Positions 9,821 to 18,551 of a DNA stretch of 64,000 nt are shown piece by piece. The position numbers were made by a program, and so were the translations under genes. Source of the DNA: Acidimicrobiia bacterium (lineage in GTDB: Bacteria; Acidobacteriota; Vicinamibacteria; Vicinamibacterales; CAVVIG01); NCBI GenBank assembly GCA_016871175.1, contig VFZL01000011.1:1-64000 (forward strand). The letters run 5' to 3'. Under the pieces are notes generated by a model. The model was given only the letters and a program-made list of their open reading frames with translations. It had not been told where the DNA came from and made no database searches. The first letter of the stretch is position 1. The number at the start of each line of letters is the position of its first letter.

Positions 9821-9826
9821 TATAAT
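9821..9826 (+). promoter_or_regulatory. Consensus -10 element TATAAT directly upstream of the ankyrin gene
   Basis: A perfect TATAAT ends 8 nt before ATG 9835, and no Shine-Dalgarno-like purine run lies between. If used, transcription would begin at or within one or two bases of the start codon, giving a leaderless mRNA. No good -35 hexamer is visible at 16-18 bp. On the opposite strand the same bases give TATACT, facing the TPR gene. Confidence 0.35.
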
Positions 9827-9834
9827 TCTGCGCG

Positions 9835-11244
9835 ATGAGCGGCTCTGTGTTCACGGCGTTCGGCGTCGTGTTGCTGAACGCGGCGAGCGCGTCGTTCGCC
9901 CTCGGAGCGGATGCTGCCCGATTGGCGGATGCCGTCGAACGTCGCGATCGGGTGGCAATCGACCAGTTGCTGCGCCAGCGCGTGGACGTCAACGCGAAGC
10001 AAGGCGATGGCGCGACAGCGCTCCACTGGGCCGCGCATTGGGACGACCTCAGCACGACGGAGCGCCTGATCACGGCTGGCGCGGACGTCAACGCGGCGAA
10101 TGATTACGGCGTCACGCCACTCTGGCTCGCGTGCACGAATCGGAACGCCGAGATTGCCGAACGCTTGCTCGCGGCCGGTGCGAACGCCAATGCCGCACTG
10201 GGCACGGGCGAGACCGTGCTCATGACAGCCGCTCGTACCGGGGACGCGCGCACCGTGAAGGCCCTCCTGGCGCGCGGCGCCAGCGTGACGGCGGCCGAGA
10301 AGGTGCAACGACAGACTGCCCTGATGTGGGCTGCGGCACAAGGGCATGCCGATGTCGTCTCGATCTTGCTCGAGACTGGCGCGAGCCTGCGCGCCCGCTC
10401 AGCGACCGGCTTCACGCCGCTGTTGTTCGCCGCCCGCGGAGGAGACGTCGCGTCGGCGCGCGCGTTGTTGGACAGGGCCGCGCCGATCGATGAGCCCGCG
10501 CCCGATGGCAGCACGCCCTTGCTCGTCGCGGTGGCCAGCGCGCAGGAGGCCGTCGCAATGCTCTTGCTCGACCGCGGCGCGAACCCGAACCTCGTCAACG
10601 ACATCGGCTACGGGCCGCTGCACGCCACCGTTTGGAAGCCGAGCGCCAAGGAAGGCCTAGTCCGCTCGAACGGCTCTCCGGAGTTGGTGCGCGCGCTCAT
10701 CGCGCGAGGCGCGACGGTCGATGCTCGCATTGCGAAGGATCCGCCGGTTGTCGCTGGCTCGTACTTCTTTCAACTTGGCCTTGTCGGGGCTACCCCGTAC
10801 TGGCTGGCCGCCAAGGCTGGGAGCCGTTCCGTCATGAGCGCGTTAGCCGCCGCGGGCGCCGACCGCGAGGCCGCGAACACGGATGGCGTGACACCGCTGA
10901 TGGTGGCGTCGGGTCTTGGCCAAACGCAGGGGCCTGGCAGTGTGCCCGAGCGAACGTTGCTCGAGGCGGTTCGTGTGGCTCTGGACTTTGGCGCCAGAGT
11001 TGACGCGACCAACACCAACGGTCAGACGGCCGCGCACGCCGCCGCGGGGTTGGGGTTCGACCGCATTCTGACGTTGCTCGCCGAGCGCGGTGCGAATCTG
11101 AACCTGAAAGACAAACGCGGTCAGACGCCACTCGCCGCCGCGCAAGCGCGCAACGCTCAGGACACGGTCGCCCTCTTGCGCTCGCTCGGCGCCGAAGGCA
11201 CCGATGGGCCGGCCGTCACACCCGCGGCCTCGCCACAACGATAG
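9835..11244 (+). CDS. Exported ankyrin-repeat protein (paralogue of the one at 48.9 kb)
   Basis: A 469-residue protein with a probable signal peptide (to about ASFALGA, residue 25) followed by ankyrin repeats of about 33 residues. At least eight are recognisable from motifs such as DGATALHWAAHWDD, YGVTPLWLACTNR, TGETVLMTAARTGD, TGFTPLLFAARGGD, DGSTPLLVAVASA and GQTPLAAAQARN. Ankyrin repeats bind proteins; a periplasmic or secreted scaffold is likely, but no partner is visible. The protein at 48886-50529 has the same order of repeats, including the SYFFQLGLVGATPYWLAAK-like insert region, so they are paralogues. There that gene sits beside DUF1592 genes; here it stands alone. Start at ATG 9835, see the -10 element. 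Confidence 0.85.
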   Translation: MSGSVFTAFGVVLLNAASASFALGADAARLADAVERRDRVAIDQLLRQRVDVNAKQGDGATALHWAAHWDDLSTTERLITAGADVNAANDYGVTPLWLACTNRNAEIAERLLAAGANANAALGTGETVLMTAARTGDARTVKALLARGASVTAAEKVQRQTALMWAAAQGHADVVSILLETGASLRARSATGFTPLLFAARGGDVASARALLDRAAPIDEPAPDGSTPLLVAVASAQEAVAMLLLDRGANPNLVNDIGYGPLHATVWKPSAKEGLVRSNGSPELVRALIARGATVDARIAKDPPVVAGSYFFQLGLVGATPYWLAAKAGSRSVMSALAAAGADREAANTDGVTPLMVASGLGQTQGPGSVPERTLLEAVRVALDFGARVDATNTNGQTAAHAAAGLGFDRILTLLAERGANLNLKDKRGQTPLAAAQARNAQDTVALLRSLGAEGTDGPAVTPAASPQR

Positions 11245-11491
11245 TAGGGCCCCACATCACTGCGGCGACGGACGCTCCTTGTGACTCGCACCGGCTTCAG
11301 GTGTGGTGTTCGGCCGCGTCCAGAGAGCGGCTCGAGAAGTACTGGCCGGGCGCGAACGTCGAACACCGTCTCGCATGCGGCGACGAATGCGCTCGCGCTC
11401 CGCGGCTGCGGACGTTCGAGCGAGGGCATCGGCAACGACCGCAAGTCGTGCGGGATTGCGTTCGTTCCGGCCGCTGCAATAACCTGCTCGC

Positions 11492-11878
11492 ATGCCCAAC
11501 AACCTTGCGAGCTTCGCGATTCACGCCGACGACATACAGCGGTGTCGGCGATTCTATGAGGCCGTTTTCGGATGGACGTTCGAGCCGTGGGGGCCGCCGG
11601 ACTTCTATCTCATTCACACCGGCCCGCCGGAGCACCCGGGGATCCAGGGGCTGATGCACAAGCGACAGGAACCCCGCGGCACCGGCGGACCGAACTGCTT
11701 CGAGTGCACGATCTCGGTCGACGACCTCGACGGCGTCACCGATGCCGTGTCCGTGCACGGCGGCCGCATCATCATGGCCAAGGCTCAGATTCCCACGGTC
11801 GGGGTGCTCACGACGTTCGAGGATACCGAGGGCAACGTTCTCGGAGCCATGAAGTACGAACGCGAGCCTCGCTCGTAG
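11492..11878 (+). CDS. VOC-family (glyoxalase/bleomycin-resistance fold) protein
   Basis: A 128-residue protein with the two-module vicinal-oxygen-chelate fold. The N-terminus ASFAIHADDIQRCRRFYEAVFGW is the classic VOC start, with His as probable first metal ligand. The second half FECTISVDDLDGVTDAVSVHGG repeats the pattern, and FEDTEGNVLGAMKYE supplies the usual C-terminal acidic ligand. Family members open or isomerise small molecules or bind antibiotics; the substrate cannot be told. Upstream 245 bp hold no gene. The gene stands alone, in the same direction as the broken RibD-type gene downstream. Confidence 0.75.
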   Translation: MPNNLASFAIHADDIQRCRRFYEAVFGWTFEPWGPPDFYLIHTGPPEHPGIQGLMHKRQEPRGTGGPNCFECTISVDDLDGVTDAVSVHGGRIIMAKAQIPTVGVLTTFEDTEGNVLGAMKYEREPRS

Positions 11879-12055
11879 GCCGCGGTGACGACGAGCTCAA
11901 TCCGTTCCTCGGGCACTCCACACCGGGGGGAAGACGCTGATCCAGGCGTTCAGGTGCACTCCAAGAACCGATGACGACACAATCAGTCGATCTCGCTTGC
12001 CGATGGCACAACGCAATCAGAAGCACGCGGATGTGCCGTCTGAAGAGGAAGTGGT

Positions 12056-12586
12056 ATGGCCAAGCTCGTGTTCGGAATGAACCAGTCCTTGGACGGCTAC
12101 GTCGACCATATGGCGTTTGGGCCAAGCTCCACGCTCTTCCGCCATTTCATCGAGGAGACGCAGGGGCAGACGGGCAGTGTCTACGGTCGCCACATGTACG
12201 AGGTCATGCGTTAATGGGATGACGATCATCCTGAATGGGATGCAGATGAACGCGCTTTCGTGGCGGCGTGGCGGAACCAGCCCAAGTGGGTCGTTTCGCG
12301 CTCGTTGGAGTCGGTCGGCCCCAACGCTAGGCTCATCGGCGATGATCCTGAGGGCGCGATCCGCGAGCTGAAGGCCAAGCGCGACGGGGAGCTCGAAGTT
12401 GCTGGCCCGGACTTGGCGCACAGCCTGACTGAGCTTGGCCTGATCGATGAGTATCGAATCTACCTGCACCCCGTCGTACTTGGACACGGCAAGCCGTATT
12501 TCGCCGGTCCCCGGCCGCCGCTCCGCCTTATGACTCATGACCGGATCGGCGAGGATGTGATCAGGTTGACCTACGTTCCGGCTTGA
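12056..12586 (+). pseudogene. Dihydrofolate-reductase-family (RibD C-terminal domain) protein with an in-frame stop
   Basis: From ATG 12056 (MAKLVFGMNQSLDGYVD, the characteristic N-terminus of RibD_C-type reductases) the frame is open to TAA at 12212-12214. It then continues in the same frame with family sequence (WDDDHPEWDADERAFVAAWR) through the conserved ELEVAGPDLAHSL and YLHPVVLGHGKPYF to 12586. Only one codon interrupts about 176 residues. Relatives have Tyr or another sense codon at this place (MYEVMR-Y-W), so a single base change (TAT or TAC to TAA) explains it. Without readthrough the product would lack the NADPH-binding half. Confidence 0.75.
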
Positions 12587-13047
12587 TCTTCGACTCGCCG
12601 GATGTCCATCGCCGCTGAAGTCTGGTTTTTGGCTGTCCCCGGAGCAGTGGCGGCGTCTGTTGACGCGTCGCCCGCTGACCACGCCATGCTCCTCGGCGGC
12701 GGTCTCCGCCGCGGGAGCTGCTCGGCCTCCGACCTCGCGTTGATTCAACAACGGGAGGAACTTCGGGGGGCAGGCGGCGGCGCGTCCCCGACGTTGTTCG
12801 GCACGAGCCCGATCAGGTCGCCGGAGGACATCGAATGACGTCCGCGCGGCACGTCGCGATCGACATCTCGCAACCCCCACACACGAGCCATCGGTGGCTT
12901 CGTCCGTCCGTCGTGCTGATTCGTTGACACTGAAGCGCCACTCTTGGCGCTCTGGCGCGTCTGTCAGCGCCGCTCCTACAATGGTCATCGAATGCTGAGG
13001 ACTTGTGCGGCATAAACGAGGATCATGCAGAAGCCGCGGAATCGCAC
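12587..13047. other. Region without a supported gene
   Basis: About 460 bp. One plus-strand frame near 12630 reads SGFWLSPEQWRRLL, which resembles the N-terminus of IS5-type transposases (FWLsdeqWarL), but the similarity dies within 20 codons and no inverted repeats were found. The long minus-strand ORF over this region is the antisense of the reductase gene. Nothing else can be supported. Confidence 0.3.
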
Positions 13048-13950
13048 ATGTGGGAATGTGGAGGGCGAACATTTCGGCACCTCGCCAGGCGGCGTGTCGC
13101 GGTTGGGCTGGGGCTGCCGATCATCGTCACGCTGGTGTTCGTCCTCAGGTGGGCGAACGCGAACAAAGTCGGCGGGCAGGGGCCCGCAGAGCCGTTTCGC
13201 ATCGCCGGCAACTTCTACTACGTCGGCGCGACCGATGTCTCCGCCTTCCTCATCGCCGGGCCCGAGGGGCACGTCGTGCTGGATGCGGGCTATCCCACCA
13301 CCGCGCAGATGATCATGGCGAGCATCGCGAAGCTCGGGTTCGACATCAGGGACGTCAGAGTGCTCCTGAACTCGGAGCCGGACCCCGATCACGGGGGCGG
13401 GCTGGCGGCGCTCCAGCAGGCGTCGAGTGCGCAGATGTGGGCCAGCGACCCGAGCGCCGACTCCCTCGAGGCCGGCGGTGACGATCCCGACGGCGTCCTG
13501 GCGTTGAGGGCCCTCATCTGGATCGGGGTCCTCGGCTACCCGCCCCCGCGCGTCGACCATCGGTTCAGGGACGGCGACACAATCCGTGTTGGGCCGATCG
13601 CGCTCACCGCGCATATCACAGCCGGGCATACGCGCGGCTGCACCTCGTGGTCGTTCCCCGTCCAGGATGGCGACCGCATTCTGAGCGTCGTGAGCGCGTG
13701 CGACACGGGAGTGCTCGCAACGTCGACCTATCCGGAACAGGCGGCCGACCGCGAGCGCAGTTTCCGCCGGCTGCGGAGTCTTCCCGCCGACATCTGGGTG
13801 ACCGCGCACGCACGCTGGTGGGGCCGGTACCGCAAGTTCGTCGCAAGCCAGACAGCGCAGAACCCGGCTGATCCGTTCATCGACCCTCAGGGCTACCGGG
13901 CGTTCATCGACGCCGCGGAGGCGGAATTCCGAAGCGGTCGCACACGCTAG
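13048..13950 (+). CDS. Membrane-anchored metallo-beta-lactamase-fold hydrolase, subclass B3-like with an altered zinc site
   Basis: Start taken at ATG 13048; an upstream GTG is possible. Residues about 17-34 form one hydrophobic helix (VGLGLPIIVTLVFVL), a signal anchor. The rest follows subclass B3 enzymes: FRIAGNFYYVGATDVSAFLI, VVLDAGYP, and the metal motif, here SEPDPDHGGG (residues 109-118) where B3 enzymes have SHxHxDHxGG. Thus the first histidine is Glu110 and the second Asp112, while Asp114 and His115 remain. His194 (AGHTRGCTSW) and His254 (TAHARWWG) are present at the expected places. B3 enzymes with Glu at the first position are known (the B3-E group); the additional Asp is less usual. 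Substrate could be a beta-lactam or another ester or amide. Confidence 0.75.
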   Translation: MWECGGRTFRHLARRRVAVGLGLPIIVTLVFVLRWANANKVGGQGPAEPFRIAGNFYYVGATDVSAFLIAGPEGHVVLDAGYPTTAQMIMASIAKLGFDIRDVRVLLNSEPDPDHGGGLAALQQASSAQMWASDPSADSLEAGGDDPDGVLALRALIWIGVLGYPPPRVDHRFRDGDTIRVGPIALTAHITAGHTRGCTSWSFPVQDGDRILSVVSACDTGVLATSTYPEQAADRERSFRRLRSLPADIWVTAHARWWGRYRKFVASQTAQNPADPFIDPQGYRAFIDAAEAEFRSGRTR

Positions 13951-13951
13951 C

Positions 13952-13969
13952 GGCCGGCCGGTACCGGCC
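13952..13969. terminator. GC palindrome behind the metallo-hydrolase gene
   Basis: GGCCGGTACCGGCC (13956-13969) is a perfect 14-bp palindrome starting a few bases after the stop codon; GGCCGG (13952-13957) and CCGGCC (13964-13969) can also pair around a 6-nt loop. The position suits a terminator, but no U-run follows. Confidence 0.35.
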
Positions 13970-14109
13970 ATCGGAAGAGATGTCGATAGCGATCACACGG
14001 CGGTCGGGCAATGGGCGCCGCTCCCGACCACGGCCGGTCGTACCCGATCTACAACGTCCGCGTGGTGAATGAGCGGTCTCGCGTGGCCAGCAGGCCGACG
14101 GTGATCGTC

Positions 14110-14145
14110 CTCTACGTCACCTCTAGGTCACCGTCTCTAGGTCAC
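14110..14145. repeat. Three copies of CTCTASGTCAC
   Basis: CTCTACGTCAC (14110-14120), CTCTAGGTCAC (14121-14131) and CTCTAGGTCAC (14135-14145) lie in tandem. The last one overlaps the stop codon region of the minus-strand NHL gene. This looks like a small local duplication that may have reshaped the end of that gene. Confidence 0.5.
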
Positions 14146-15320
14146 CGTGTCGAACGTGGCCACACCGTGCCCTGGTCCTTCTTGGTGACGGGACCGAGGC
14201 CCTTGTAGGCGAACTTCTGGATGCGGCCTGAGTACGTCTCTGCCACGAAGAGGTTGCCGCGCGAGTCGGTTGCGAGGTTGTGCGTACCGAAGAATTGGCC
14301 CGGCTGCTTGCCCCCGGCGCCGATCGTCGTCAACACCTCGAGCGTGTCGCGGAGCAGGATGTGAATGGTATGGTTCCCGCCGTCGGCCAGGTAGATGTAC
14401 TTCTGCTGTGGGTCTCGGGAGAAGGTGATGTCCCACACGGACCCGGAACCCCGCGTCTGCTTCGCAATGAACGCTTCCTTCACGAACGTGCCGTCGCGCC
14501 GAAATACCTGGATGCGATCGTTGGCGCGGTCGCACGCGTAGATCAGATTGTCGTTCGAGATCTCGGCGCAATGCACCGGATTGCGGAACTGCTTGGCCGG
14601 CGGGGCGTCGGGATTGTAGTTGCCAAGGTCGGTGTCGTCAGGCTTGCTGCCGTAGGCGCCCCAGTGCCGCTTGTACTTGCCGGACTCGGAGTCGTACACG
14701 ATCACGCGCCGGTTCCCGTATCCATCGCCGATATAGACCTCGTTGGTCGCCCTGTCCACGCTGCCGTCGGTCGCCTTCCACAGGTTTGCCGTGTCGTTGC
14801 TGCCGTTGTGCACGCCGTGCTTGCCGATCTGGAGCAGGAACTTCCCGTCGGCCGTGAACTTCAGCACCTGCGTGTCCTTGTCGCCGTTGCCTCCGACCCA
14901 GAAGTTGCCCTTGTAATCGATCCAGAGCCCGTGATTCGAATCCGGCCACTCATAGCCCTGACCTGGTCCGCCCCAGCTGCCAACCAGGTTCCCTGCCTGG
15001 TCGAACCCGAGGATCGGCGGCGCGACCGTGCGGCACGTGCCACCGGGCGTGGTGAAGTTTCTATCGACGCCACCGGTGCGGTGGATCATCCAGACGCGGT
15101 CCTGGCTGTCCACGGCAATCCCAATCGCGTTGCCCAGCGCCCAATTGTTCGGCAGCGGCTTGGGTCATAGCGGATCGACCTCGAACATGGGCGCCTGAAC
15201 CGCGGGCTTGCCCTGCGCAGCCGTGCTGCGGTCCAGTAGGGCGGCGACGAGTCCCAGCGCAATCACCACGGCGAGCAGACTGACGCCAGTGAGGAAGTCT
15301 CGTGTCCGTCTGGTGCTCAT
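14142..15320 (-). pseudogene. Exported NHL-type beta-propeller protein with an in-frame TGA
   Basis: ATG 15320 (AGGGAG 8 nt upstream) opens a protein with an N-terminal membrane or signal segment (LAVVIALGLVAALLD). After FEVDPL comes TGA (15165-15167), then the same frame continues with PKPLPNNWALGNAIGIAVDSQDRVWMIHR. Acidobacterial relatives read PLWPKPLP at this point (recalled, not searched), so TGG to TGA is the likely change. The remainder has NHL-like blades with repeated aspartate-rich turns (DSNHGLWIDYKGNFWVGG; AGGKQPGQFFGTHNLATD; GRIQKFAYKGLG). Related propellers act as scaffolds or lactonase-like enzymes in the periplasm. The first about 50 codons, including the export signal, are cut off by the stop. 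Confidence 0.75.
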
Positions 15321-15531
15321 GATCATTCTCCCTGCTGAAATTCGGACGGCCGATCCACGCGGCGGCATTATCAGCCTCCTGACGGTGTCCTACAACCATT
15401 ATGTTGGGTGTCGTGTTGGCGGGTCTCTGGCGCACCCGGTCGCCGACAAGCCAGCGAGTCTTGCCCAGTGACCGGTCCGACTAGCTGAGCAAGACCTCCA
15501 CGACGTATTCGTTGCTGAGACGCAGTCGCGA

Positions 15532-15756
15532 GTGGACGAACGCCAACAACTCTTGACGCGCCCCAGCACGCGCCGTGGCGCACGCAGCGTCTACGCACAC
15601 GTCCTGTTCAAGAGCCGGAACAATGGCCTGTACTACCGTGACGGCTGGGTCAAAGCCGGCACCGAAGTCTTCAGCCGTACCAACCGCGTGGCCAGCGTCC
15701 TCGAAGACTTCGAGATGGTCGGCGGCTGCGGCAACCTGATGATCCGCCATCGGTGA
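15532..15756 (+). CDS. Small hypothetical protein
   Basis: A 74-residue frame starting at a GTG without a clear ribosome-binding site. The part FKSRNNGLYYRDGWVKAGTEVF...RVASVLEDFEMVGGC has aromatic and acidic residues and looks more protein-like than the arginine-rich shadow frames. I do not recognise the family. It stands alone between two minus-strand genes and could be the 3' end of a lost gene. Confidence 0.3.
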   Translation: MDERQQLLTRPSTRRGARSVYAHVLFKSRNNGLYYRDGWVKAGTEVFSRTNRVASVLEDFEMVGGCGNLMIRHR

Positions 15757-15804
15757 TCACCCTCTCTGACCGCGGCGCGGATGCCCAGGTAGAGCATCGA
15801 GTCG

Positions 15805-18075
15805 TCAGAACGCCACGAGCCATGTGAGCTTGGCGATGACCGATCGGTCTACGAGATCTCCGGTTGTGTCCAGTCGGCGCTCGTTGTACACGAAGAAGAA
15901 ATCGCTGAGCGGGCGATGGATGACGTTAAACCGCGCGTTCGAGCTCCACTGGCGTATATCGGTGTTGTATTGAATCAGGGCGTTCACGAAGACCCGCGTA
16001 TTGAGGCTGTAGTTGACTCGTGTGGCGACGAGGGTCGACGTGTACGACGCGACGGGGAGGTCGATGTCGTTGACCTGTAGGCTCACCGCCGCGTTGAAGT
16101 GCTCGTTGATCCGAAGGGTCGGTGCCACTGCGTAGCCTCGGCGCTGGCCATCGAACAACCCGCCGTCCGAGTATCGCGCCTCGACCGAGACGCGGGCTGA
16201 GTTGTTGGAGCGGTACAGCACGAAGTACTCGTCGAAGTCGTAGACGCCCGGCGCGATCCGCACGCCTCGCGCGCTGTTCAATGTGAACGGCCTGACATTG
16301 CCCTCCAAGTTGCGATTGACGCCCGTCTCGAAGAACCCGCCGTCATTCATCGTCAGCACCAGGTGCCAATCGAAATAGCGGGACTCGATGCCCGTTCCGC
16401 TGCGGCGATCGAACCGATCGAAGTGCAGGTGAGGGCCGATCTCCCGAATCCCACGCGCCGACGTCCAGCGAGGCCTCACGTTGTAACGCGCGTACGCTGC
16501 TCGATGATTGACGCCTACCCGTGGAACGAACCCGAGCTCGTCGTTGAATCTCAGGCCGATGGTCTCGTAGGCGCCGCGCAGGATCCAACTGCGTGACTGA
16601 TAGTTGACGTTCGCACGCAGCGACGCGTCGTCTCCGCGCCCTCGGACTTTCGATTCGGGTGACAGCGACTTCACGCCGTACGCACCGAGACTCAGCTGAC
16701 CGAACCGGAAATTGGTGTCAACGCCTGCCACGCGATTGTCGGCGGCTCCACGCGCGTCCTTGTTCAACAGCAACACGCCCACGTCGGAGTTCGCGAAGAG
16801 CGCGCGCTGCAGGCGGAGCGCGGTGAAGTTGGTGGCCGTCACAGTGCCCTGCGCGCGCTGCTGCATGGTCAACGCGCCCATCGAATACTTGCCCACCCGA
16901 CCGGTGAGCCGTGATCCCGCGAGAATCGGAATAGCCGCGCCCGCTTCCGACAGGCCGATTTGGCGGCTGAAGAACATGCGCACGTCGGGCGGTGAGTTCT
17001 GTCGCCCGTTCGCCGCGAAGCTGCCGCCACCCTGCGTGGCCGTCCCGGTCGATGGCAGCCCGAACTGGAAGATGCCCGAGTTCTCGAGGAAGAAGTCGCG
17101 CTTCTCCGGGAAGAGGACGCTGAAGCGCGTCAGATTGACCTGCTGCTCGTCGGCTTCGACCTGGGAGAAATCCGTATTGACCGTGACGTCCAAGGCCAGG
17201 CCGCTGGTGACTCCGTACTTGAGGTCGACGCCCCCCGTGAAGTCTCCTACACTCGGTCGGGTGCCGACGGTGCTGGCGCTGGCCGCCGCATAGGGTTTCA
17301 GACGCAGGTTCTGGCCGGGCCGCAGACGACGAAAGCCCTCGACCGACCCCGCCAGCGAGACGCGCTCCACCGAGAACATCCGTGGCACAGGCGACCACAA
17401 GCTCTCTTCGTTCCGGCGACGGAGGCGACGTTGAAAGTTCACGCCCCAGGTCTGCGGATCGCGATCGGTGAACCTCAGCGTGAGAAATGGGATCCAGATT
17501 TCGGCGTACCACCCGTCTTCAGCGATCCGCGTGCGCACGTCCCACACCCCGTCCCAGTTGACGTTGGTCTCGCGGCCCTCGTTGGACATCTGTGCGTCCC
17601 ACCGGGCTCCCGCAGGGTTGGTGGCGAACTCGAACCCGTTCCGGTGATCCGCGAACGTGTCGACGACGACGGTGAACCCGTCGCCGGCGGCGGGATTGAA
17701 GTCTTTCTTCAACTCGCTGACGATGAGCGCGGACGGCTGGTCGTCTCTCGCGAAGACGCCGAAGTACAGCGCGCGGTCGTCGTAGAGCACGCGGACTTCG
17801 GTGTCGAGCGTCGCGGGCGCGCCCTCGTATGGCTCGTTCTGGAGAAACCCCTTCGCCACTGGAGCGTCGCGCCACGCAGGCTCGTCGAGGGCGCCGTCCA
17901 GGGTGATGGGGCCGCTCGCCCTGGTGGCCGGGAGTCGCCGGTCGAACCGGGCCGTGTCGTAGTCGACTTTCCCGGCCGACTGCGCGTAGGCGTCCACTCC
18001 CGACAGCCGCACAGCGCAGCCAAGGGCGGCCACTGCCAGCGCGCGCCGGCAGCCACGGGTCCCATCCGGACGCAT
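15805..18075 (-). CDS. DUF5916-family exported protein (CBM9-like N-terminus, beta-barrel C-terminus)
   Basis: A 756-residue protein with a signal peptide (cleavage near AYAQS). Residues about 45-230 resemble the carbohydrate-binding module family 9 sandwich: ITLDGALDEPAWRDAP, VRVLYDDRALYFGV, FEFATNPAGARWDAQ. The C-terminal two thirds is rich in amphipathic strands and contains the family motif VNLTRFSVLFPEKRDFFLENSGIFQFG. It ends in ALIAKLTWLVAF-like sequence with terminal Phe, typical of outer-membrane barrels. The function of DUF5916 proteins is not settled. It is intact, unlike most of its neighbours, and probably monocistronic. Confidence 0.8.
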   Translation of the reverse strand: MRPDGTRGCRRALAVAALGCAVRLSGVDAYAQSAGKVDYDTARFDRRLPATRASGPITLDGALDEPAWRDAPVAKGFLQNEPYEGAPATLDTEVRVLYDDRALYFGVFARDDQPSALIVSELKKDFNPAAGDGFTVVVDTFADHRNGFEFATNPAGARWDAQMSNEGRETNVNWDGVWDVRTRIAEDGWYAEIWIPFLTLRFTDRDPQTWGVNFQRRLRRRNEESLWSPVPRMFSVERVSLAGSVEGFRRLRPGQNLRLKPYAAASASTVGTRPSVGDFTGGVDLKYGVTSGLALDVTVNTDFSQVEADEQQVNLTRFSVLFPEKRDFFLENSGIFQFGLPSTGTATQGGGSFAANGRQNSPPDVRMFFSRQIGLSEAGAAIPILAGSRLTGRVGKYSMGALTMQQRAQGTVTATNFTALRLQRALFANSDVGVLLLNKDARGAADNRVAGVDTNFRFGQLSLGAYGVKSLSPESKVRGRGDDASLRANVNYQSRSWILRGAYETIGLRFNDELGFVPRVGVNHRAAYARYNVRPRWTSARGIREIGPHLHFDRFDRRSGTGIESRYFDWHLVLTMNDGGFFETGVNRNLEGNVRPFTLNSARGVRIAPGVYDFDEYFVLYRSNNSARVSVEARYSDGGLFDGQRRGYAVAPTLRINEHFNAAVSLQVNDIDLPVASYTSTLVATRVNYSLNTRVFVNALIQYNTDIRQWSSNARFNVIHRPLSDFFFVYNERRLDTTGDLVDRSVIAKLTWLVAF

Positions 18076-18195
18076 TCGACCCCGATTCTACAGTTCTCCA
18101 CGCGATCGTGGGCCTTCGTCTGCACGCCATCAAGGGCGACGCGGAGGCGCGGCGTCGTATACCGTCTCCAGGGCCGAGTGATAGTTTGAGGTCCG

Positions 18196-18392
18196 ATGTC
18201 CTGGCTCAGCCGGATCGCCCCGGCCCTACACCGCTCATGCTCTACCCGGCGTACCGCAGGCTCGTGATCGGTCAGGCCGTCTCGTCAGCCGGTACGTTCG
18301 TCACGGTGGTGGCGCTTTCCTACCAGGTCAATCAGCTCGCGAAGTCGTCGTTCGCGGTGGGGATGGTCCACCTGGCGGACGCGCGCGCTTGA
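18196..18392 (+). pseudogene. N-terminal stub of an MFS exporter
   Basis: ATG 18196 gives MSWLSRIAPALH, then the frame changes near 18230 and continues with YRRLVIGQAVSSAGTFVTVVALSYQVNQL. This is the first membrane helix of an EntS-like major facilitator transporter. The frame ends at TGA 18390-18392 after about 50 codons, so more than 11 helices are absent. A remnant left when the neighbouring respiratory block was placed here, or a deletion scar. Confidence 0.6.
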
Positions 18393-18417
18393 CGCGTTTC
18401 TAGTTCATGGATAACAT
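18389..18417 (+). promoter_or_regulatory. Candidate sigma-70-type promoter of the actABE operon
   Basis: TTGACG (18389-18394) and TAACAT (18412-18417) are separated by exactly 17 bp; they match 5/6 and 4/6 of the consensus. It lies 135 bp before the TTG start of actA and overlaps the stop codon of the MFS stub. It is the only plausible promoter seen in this gap. Confidence 0.4.
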
Positions 18418-18551
18418 TGCCGGCCATAATAAGCGGGATTTCGAGCGTTCCCGTGCGACGAATTCTTTGGTGGCGCACGATGTGGCATCATAGTTCCGGC
18501 GGGAGCTCGCAGGCTGGGCCTCTGTGCTCCAGCACCGCGGAGTCCTAGCCG

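Noticed and set aside
12625-12690. IS5-type transposase remnant (GFWLSPEQW)
   Set aside because: Only about 12 residues resemble the family, no inverted repeats or other transposase motifs are visible; kept only as a remark.
12017-13072. 351-residue minus-strand ORF
   Set aside because: Antisense of the RibD-type reductase and of the empty region; arginine-rich, no family signature.
15165-15167. TGA as a selenocysteine or reassigned codon
   Set aside because: Other genes here use TGA as stop and TGG for Trp; TAA and TAG interrupt other genes in the same way, and no SECIS-like hairpin was apparent.
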